DNA of 61,883 nucleotides from Vulcanimicrobiota bacterium (GTDB lineage: Bacteria > Vulcanimicrobiota > Vulcanimicrobiia > Vulcanimicrobiales > Vulcanimicrobiaceae): NCBI GenBank assembly GCA_030041225.1, contig JASHOG010000117.1, forward strand, positions 1-61,883, read 5' to 3'. This document shows positions 59,485 to 61,883 of this stretch, one piece after another. The notes beneath the pieces were generated by a model that had not been told where the DNA came from, did not search any database, and saw nothing but the letters and a program-made list of their open reading frames with translations. The position numbers and the translations under genes were made by a program. Position 1 is the stretch's first letter. Each line of letters starts with the position of its first letter.

Positions 59485-60388
59485 CGGCTCTCGCCGCATT
59501 CGCTGCGGCGCGGCCGCGCATTGCCGAGCGCAGCATCGTCGTCGCTGCGTAGAGCACGACGATGATGACGAGCCATCGCACGTACTCGAGCGGAAGCGAC
59601 TTCACGACGAAGGCCGCGATGGCGACGCCGGGCAGGCCGCCCAGCGTCAGCCCGAGGGCCGCGCGCAGCGAGTACGCGTCAAACTGCATGAAGCGTGCGC
59701 TGGCGAACGGCATGAGGAAGGCGCACGAGCCCATCATGATCGGAAACGCCGCCTTCGGACTCATGCCGAGCAACGCCACGAGGATCATGCACGGTGCATA
59801 GAGTCCGATGCCGATGGTCATGAGCGCGCCGAGGCAGAAGTTGACGGCGATCGCGAAACCGAGCGTCGGGCCACGCAACGCGAGTGCTGAGCCGCCCGCC
59901 GGAAACCAATTCAGGTTGCTCATCAGAAAGAGCGCGGCCGCGACGAGCAGCGCGCCGCCCATGCCAATCTGCACCGAACGGCGGGGAAGGCGCGCCACGA
60001 GCCCTGCCCCGAGCCATGCGCCCAGAACGGAAGCAAGAATCAACGAGACGAGCGTGAGCGGATCGACTTCGATGATCGCGATGAAAGCAAGTGCTTCGAG
60101 AATCGTCGGCAGCGTGTGCCCCACGTTGAGCGTTCCGGGGATGCGCTCGTCCGGCACGAGCTTGAAGAACTTGTAGAGCGAGGTCGTGACGGCGAACGAG
60201 CCGATCCCAAGCGTGTCGAGAAAGTCGGTCACGAAGCCGATTGCAAGCTCGAGCGGCTTCGGCCACGCGAACCCACCGCGGCGCGAAATATAGGCCGTCC
60301 ATGATCCCACGAGCAGCAGCGCCACGAGGCCGAGCCCGATAAGCAAAATCTCTCGGACGTTCATGCTCCGGATATGCTCCCGTCGCAC
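59474..60388 (-). CDS. TauE/SafE family permease
   Basis: 304 aa, eight or nine helices. The duplicated TauE/SafE pattern is visible: LAIGFVTDFLDTLGIGSFAV with TTSLYKFF in the first half, and GFAIAVNFCLGALMTIGIGL with GMSPKAAFPIMMGSCAFLMP in the second. Family members export sulfite, sulfoacetate or other organic anions. A GTG at 60388 with AAGG upstream or an ATG at 60364 is the start. The 5' region overlaps the structured segment at 60364-60470. Confidence 0.9.
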   Translation of the reverse strand: MRREHIRSMNVREILLIGLGLVALLLVGSWTAYISRRGGFAWPKPLELAIGFVTDFLDTLGIGSFAVTTSLYKFFKLVPDERIPGTLNVGHTLPTILEALAFIAIIEVDPLTLVSLILASVLGAWLGAGLVARLPRRSVQIGMGGALLVAAALFLMSNLNWFPAGGSALALRGPTLGFAIAVNFCLGALMTIGIGLYAPCMILVALLGMSPKAAFPIMMGSCAFLMPFASARFMQFDAYSLRAALGLTLGGLPGVAIAAFVVKSLPLEYVRWLVIIVVLYAATTMLRSAMRGRAAANAARAATP

Positions 60389-60436
60389 TCCGGCAACCTT
60401 CAGCCGTGCGAGCGCGGCTCAATGGTTGAGCTACTG

Positions 60437-60470
60437 GAGGGGCCGGACATGCCGGCCTCTCTTCTTTTCT
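60437..60470 (+). terminator. Intrinsic terminator-like hairpin reading on the plus strand
   Basis: GAGGGGCCGG (60437-60446) pairs with CCGGCCTCTC (60452-60461), 10 bp with one G-U, loop ACATG, then TTCTTTTCT. No plus-strand gene ends here: nagA stops 950 nt earlier, and the genes on both sides are on the minus strand. It may end a small plus-strand RNA. Confidence 0.55.
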
Positions 60471-60478
60471 TGCTGGGG

Positions 60479-60856
60479 TTAGCGGCGGCAGCAGATCTCG
60501 AGTTTATTCCCTTCCGCGTCTTCGAAGAACGCGGCGTAGTAGGTCGGGCTGTACTCGGTCATGAGCAGCGGGCCGTCGAACTCGCGGGCGCCGTTCTGCC
60601 GCGCGATCGCGGAGAGGCGATCGACGTCTCCACGGGACGGCACGGCGAACGCGACACGCGTTCCGTTTGGGACGTGACCGTCCTCGTGCACGATCCAGAA
60701 GAACGCATCGTCACCCGTCTCATTCGGACGGTGATACCCGACTGACTCGCTGTCCGCATGCAGATCGGTATACCCCATGGCGCCGAGAAGCGCGTCGTAG
60801 AGCGGACGCACACGCGCAACGTTTCCGACGCGAAAATCGACATGGTCGTACAGCAT
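60479..60856 (-). CDS. VOC (glyoxalase/bleomycin-resistance) family protein
   Basis: 125 aa, a single vicinal-oxygen-chelate domain with paired beta-alpha-beta-beta-beta units: YDHVDFRVGNVARVRPLYDA (metal His), TRVAFAVPSRGDVDRL and YYAAFFEDAEGNKLEICCR (metal Glu). Monomers dimerise to form isomerase, lyase or drug-binding sites; the substrate is unassigned. It is 90 nt upstream of the TauE/SafE gene on the same strand. Confidence 0.9.
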   Translation of the reverse strand: MLYDHVDFRVGNVARVRPLYDALLGAMGYTDLHADSESVGYHRPNETGDDAFFWIVHEDGHVPNGTRVAFAVPSRGDVDRLSAIARQNGAREFDGPLLMTEYSPTYYAAFFEDAEGNKLEICCRR

Positions 60857-60862
60857 CAGCCC

Positions 60863-61282
60863 TTATCGCCTCCGCTTCCTCACGCGCGGCTTATCGACAT
60901 GCAGCGTTCGAACATCGTATTGCAGCACTCTGGGATCGAGCGTCAGAAGCACGAGATCTTCTTCAAGCGCCTGCGCGATCAGCATGCGATCGAACGGATC
61001 GCGGTGAAGGGCCGGCAGTCCACCCGCCCTAGTCGCGTGGCGTTGCGAGATGGGTAGTGAGCGCAGGAGCAATCTGGAAGAACGAGTCGATATGTACCGC
61101 TCGGGCGACTCAGGCAAACGCAGCTTGCCGAGCGAGGACTTTACGGCCATCTCCCACGCGGACGCAGTAGATAGGTACCGCTCCACAGCCTGGTCGATGG
61201 CCTGACGGAACTCGATGGGAACGCGCTCGGTCTGGTCGGCGAGAAACAAGAACACGTGCGTGTCCAAAAGAACGCCGCTCAC
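60863..61282 (-). CDS. vapC: PIN-domain toxin (VapC-like)
   Basis: 139 aa from the GTG at 61282, which overlaps the antitoxin stop as GTGA. PIN RNase motifs: GVLLDTHVFLFLAD (first Asp), STASAWEMAVKSSLGKLRLP (Glu) and LHRDPFDRMLIAQALEEDLV (Asp pair). This is the PIN group with the R-D-P-F-D-R signature. It is predicted to cleave tRNA or other RNA when not held by the antitoxin. The tail is very basic (KPRVRKRRR). Confidence 0.92.
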   Translation of the reverse strand: MSGVLLDTHVFLFLADQTERVPIEFRQAIDQAVERYLSTASAWEMAVKSSLGKLRLPESPERYISTRSSRLLLRSLPISQRHATRAGGLPALHRDPFDRMLIAQALEEDLVLLTLDPRVLQYDVRTLHVDKPRVRKRRR

Positions 61283-61503
61283 ATATACTCCTTGAAATCC
61301 TCCAGCGGCTCGTCGAAGTCCGGCGATATCCAAAGCTTGCCGCGGTCCATTCCGAAGGCGTCGCTCGGCTTTCGCTCCTTCACGGGCACGAGCTTTACCA
61401 GGGGCTTCCCGTTGCGTGCGATCACGACTTCCTCGCCCTTGAGTGCCTCGCCGACGAGGAGAGAAAAGTGGGTCTTCGCTTCGTACATGTTGACCTGCTT
61501 CAC
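61279..61503 (-). CDS. Phd/YefM-type antitoxin
   Basis: 74 aa from GTG 61503 (an ATG at 61488 is a possible alternative). The N-terminal Phd/YefM dimerisation and DNA-binding fold reads VNMYEAKTHFSLLVGEALKG, then EEVVIARNGKPLVKLVPV. The C-terminal acidic segment (DFDEPLEDFKEYM) is the toxin-neutralising part. Gene order antitoxin then toxin with a 4-nt overlap is the classical layout; the pair probably autoregulates. Confidence 0.92.
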   Translation of the reverse strand: MKQVNMYEAKTHFSLLVGEALKGEEVVIARNGKPLVKLVPVKERKPSDAFGMDRGKLWISPDFDEPLEDFKEYM

Positions 61504-61542
61504 CTGGTCTAGTCTAGCATGCCAGACCTACAGCTGCAAGGT

Positions 61543-61883
61543 CTACGAGGGTACGATCTCCCGTGTTGCCGCAGCGTTGAAGTAGCTCGCTCGTGGATGG
61601 TGGAGCACGATCGCCGCCGTCGATTGCTCCGGAACGATCTGATACGCCTGCGTCAGCGTCACGCCGATGCGGCGCGTCGCGTCCAGCAGCGAGAAGACGG
61701 TCTCGTGCTGCGCGAGGTCGGGGCAGGCGCCGTAGCCCCAAGAGTAGCGCTTCCCGCGACGCTCTTCGAGAGCAAGCTCGCGACGGATGTGACGGTGAAC
61801 GAGCTCGGCAAGTGCCTCCGCTGATTGTACGGAGAAGCCGTGCAGAAAGTACGCCTCGCTGTAGGCTGCCGCACGTTGAAGCT
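61543..61883 (-). CDS. metH: Cobalamin-dependent methionine synthase, C-terminal part (5' truncated by window edge)
   Basis: The last 112 codons are present. They match the AdoMet-binding reactivation domain of MetH: an amphipathic EALAELVHRHIRREL helix, then KRYSWGYGACPDLAQHETVF (the G-Y-x-A-C-P AdoMet loop), TQAYQIVPEQSTAAIVLHHP and RASYFN. This domain uses AdoMet plus reduced flavodoxin to remethylate oxidised cobalamin. The rest of the gene lies beyond 61883. It is upstream of the toxin-antitoxin pair on the same strand with about 40 nt between. Confidence 0.93.
   Translation of the reverse strand, partial: LQRAAAYSEAYFLHGFSVQSAEALAELVHRHIRRELALEERRGKRYSWGYGACPDLAQHETVFSLLDATRRIGVTLTQAYQIVPEQSTAAIVLHHPRASYFNAAATREIVPS

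Noticed and set aside
60364-60436. SAM-type riboswitch, prompted by the GGCAACC element and nearby metH
   Set aside because: The GGCAACC string and a three-helix layout are present, but the kink-turn and the rest of the conserved SAM core are not. No methionine gene follows on the plus strand. It is kept only as an unclassified structured segment.
60374-60745. 123-codon plus-strand frame opposite the VOC gene
   Set aside because: It is interrupted in logic by the terminator hairpin and is antisense to a clear VOC domain.
1-61883. tRNA, rRNA, tmRNA, RNase P RNA, CRISPR arrays, prophage or transposase genes
   Set aside because: Intergenic gaps are nearly all under 170 bp. None shows a tRNA-like cloverleaf or a repeat-spacer pattern, and no integrase or transposase motif was seen in the proteins read.

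Overview
The window is about 62 kb of high-GC, gene-dense DNA from a diderm, respiring bacterium. The diderm call rests on a TonB-dependent receptor, several lipoproteins and a beta-barrel-like exported protein. The respiring call rests on a complete 14-gene proton-pumping NADH dehydrogenase operon. Gene content (M-box with an NRMT-type Nramp, PucR/glutamine synthetase pair, SARP-type STAND ATPase, Oar-like receptor) and style suggest a poorly cultured lineage such as Eremiobacterota (WPS-2). That placement is inference and not proven by any marker here. No rRNA, tRNA, CRISPR array, phage or transposase gene is visible.

Layout. 1-5.3 kb: a 3'-truncated HicB-like gene overlapping a secreted FecR/TPR protein, then exported proteins and an HSL-type hydrolase. 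5.3-12.0 kb: a peptide or beta-lactam-like substrate locus with an M19 dipeptidase, a membrane serine hydrolase, a TonB-dependent receptor with a clear promoter overlapped by direct repeats, and an XRE-cupin regulator. 12.1-16.2 kb: a membrane-anchored Mrr-type nuclease and a GAF-GGDEF-STAND ATPase fusion. 16.1-20.1 kb: a translationally coupled four-gene envelope operon ending in an MFS-acyltransferase fusion. 20.2-22.4 kb: a tryptophan-to-kynurenine operon. 22.4-24.4 kb: an inositol-phosphatase-like enzyme, a penicillin-recognising serine hydrolase and a small exported protein. 24.5-27.4 kb: an M-box Mg2+ riboswitch controlling a PRC/MgtE-N/CBS protein and an Nramp-related Mg2+ transporter. 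27.4-36.4 kb: signalling and amine/nitrogen genes (PAS/degenerate GGDEF, PucR, a glutamine-synthetase paralogue, DUF2442, aromatic amino acid decarboxylase, aldo-keto reductase, RidA, AraC, MocR).

36.4-50.3 kb is the nuoA-N operon on the minus strand. It is interrupted between nuoF and nuoG by a 158-bp inverted-repeat element, part of whose interior recurs at 58.25 kb. 50.4-61.9 kb holds a K+ channel, HflX, a DUF6580-like membrane protein, adenylylatable GlnA, a SpoIIE-type phosphatase, a phosphohexomutase, NagA, a TauE/SafE permease, a VOC protein, a Phd/PIN toxin-antitoxin pair and the 3' end of metH.

Most adjacent co-directional genes overlap by 1-4 bases (ATGA, GTGA, TTGA), so translational coupling is the rule. 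The only stretch over 300 bases without a gene is 24424-24806, and it is occupied by the riboswitch. The strongest leads are the riboswitch/NRMT module, the diguanylate cyclase-STAND fusion, the coupled envelope operon, the dispersed inverted-repeat element and a structured non-coding segment at 60.36-60.47 kb.
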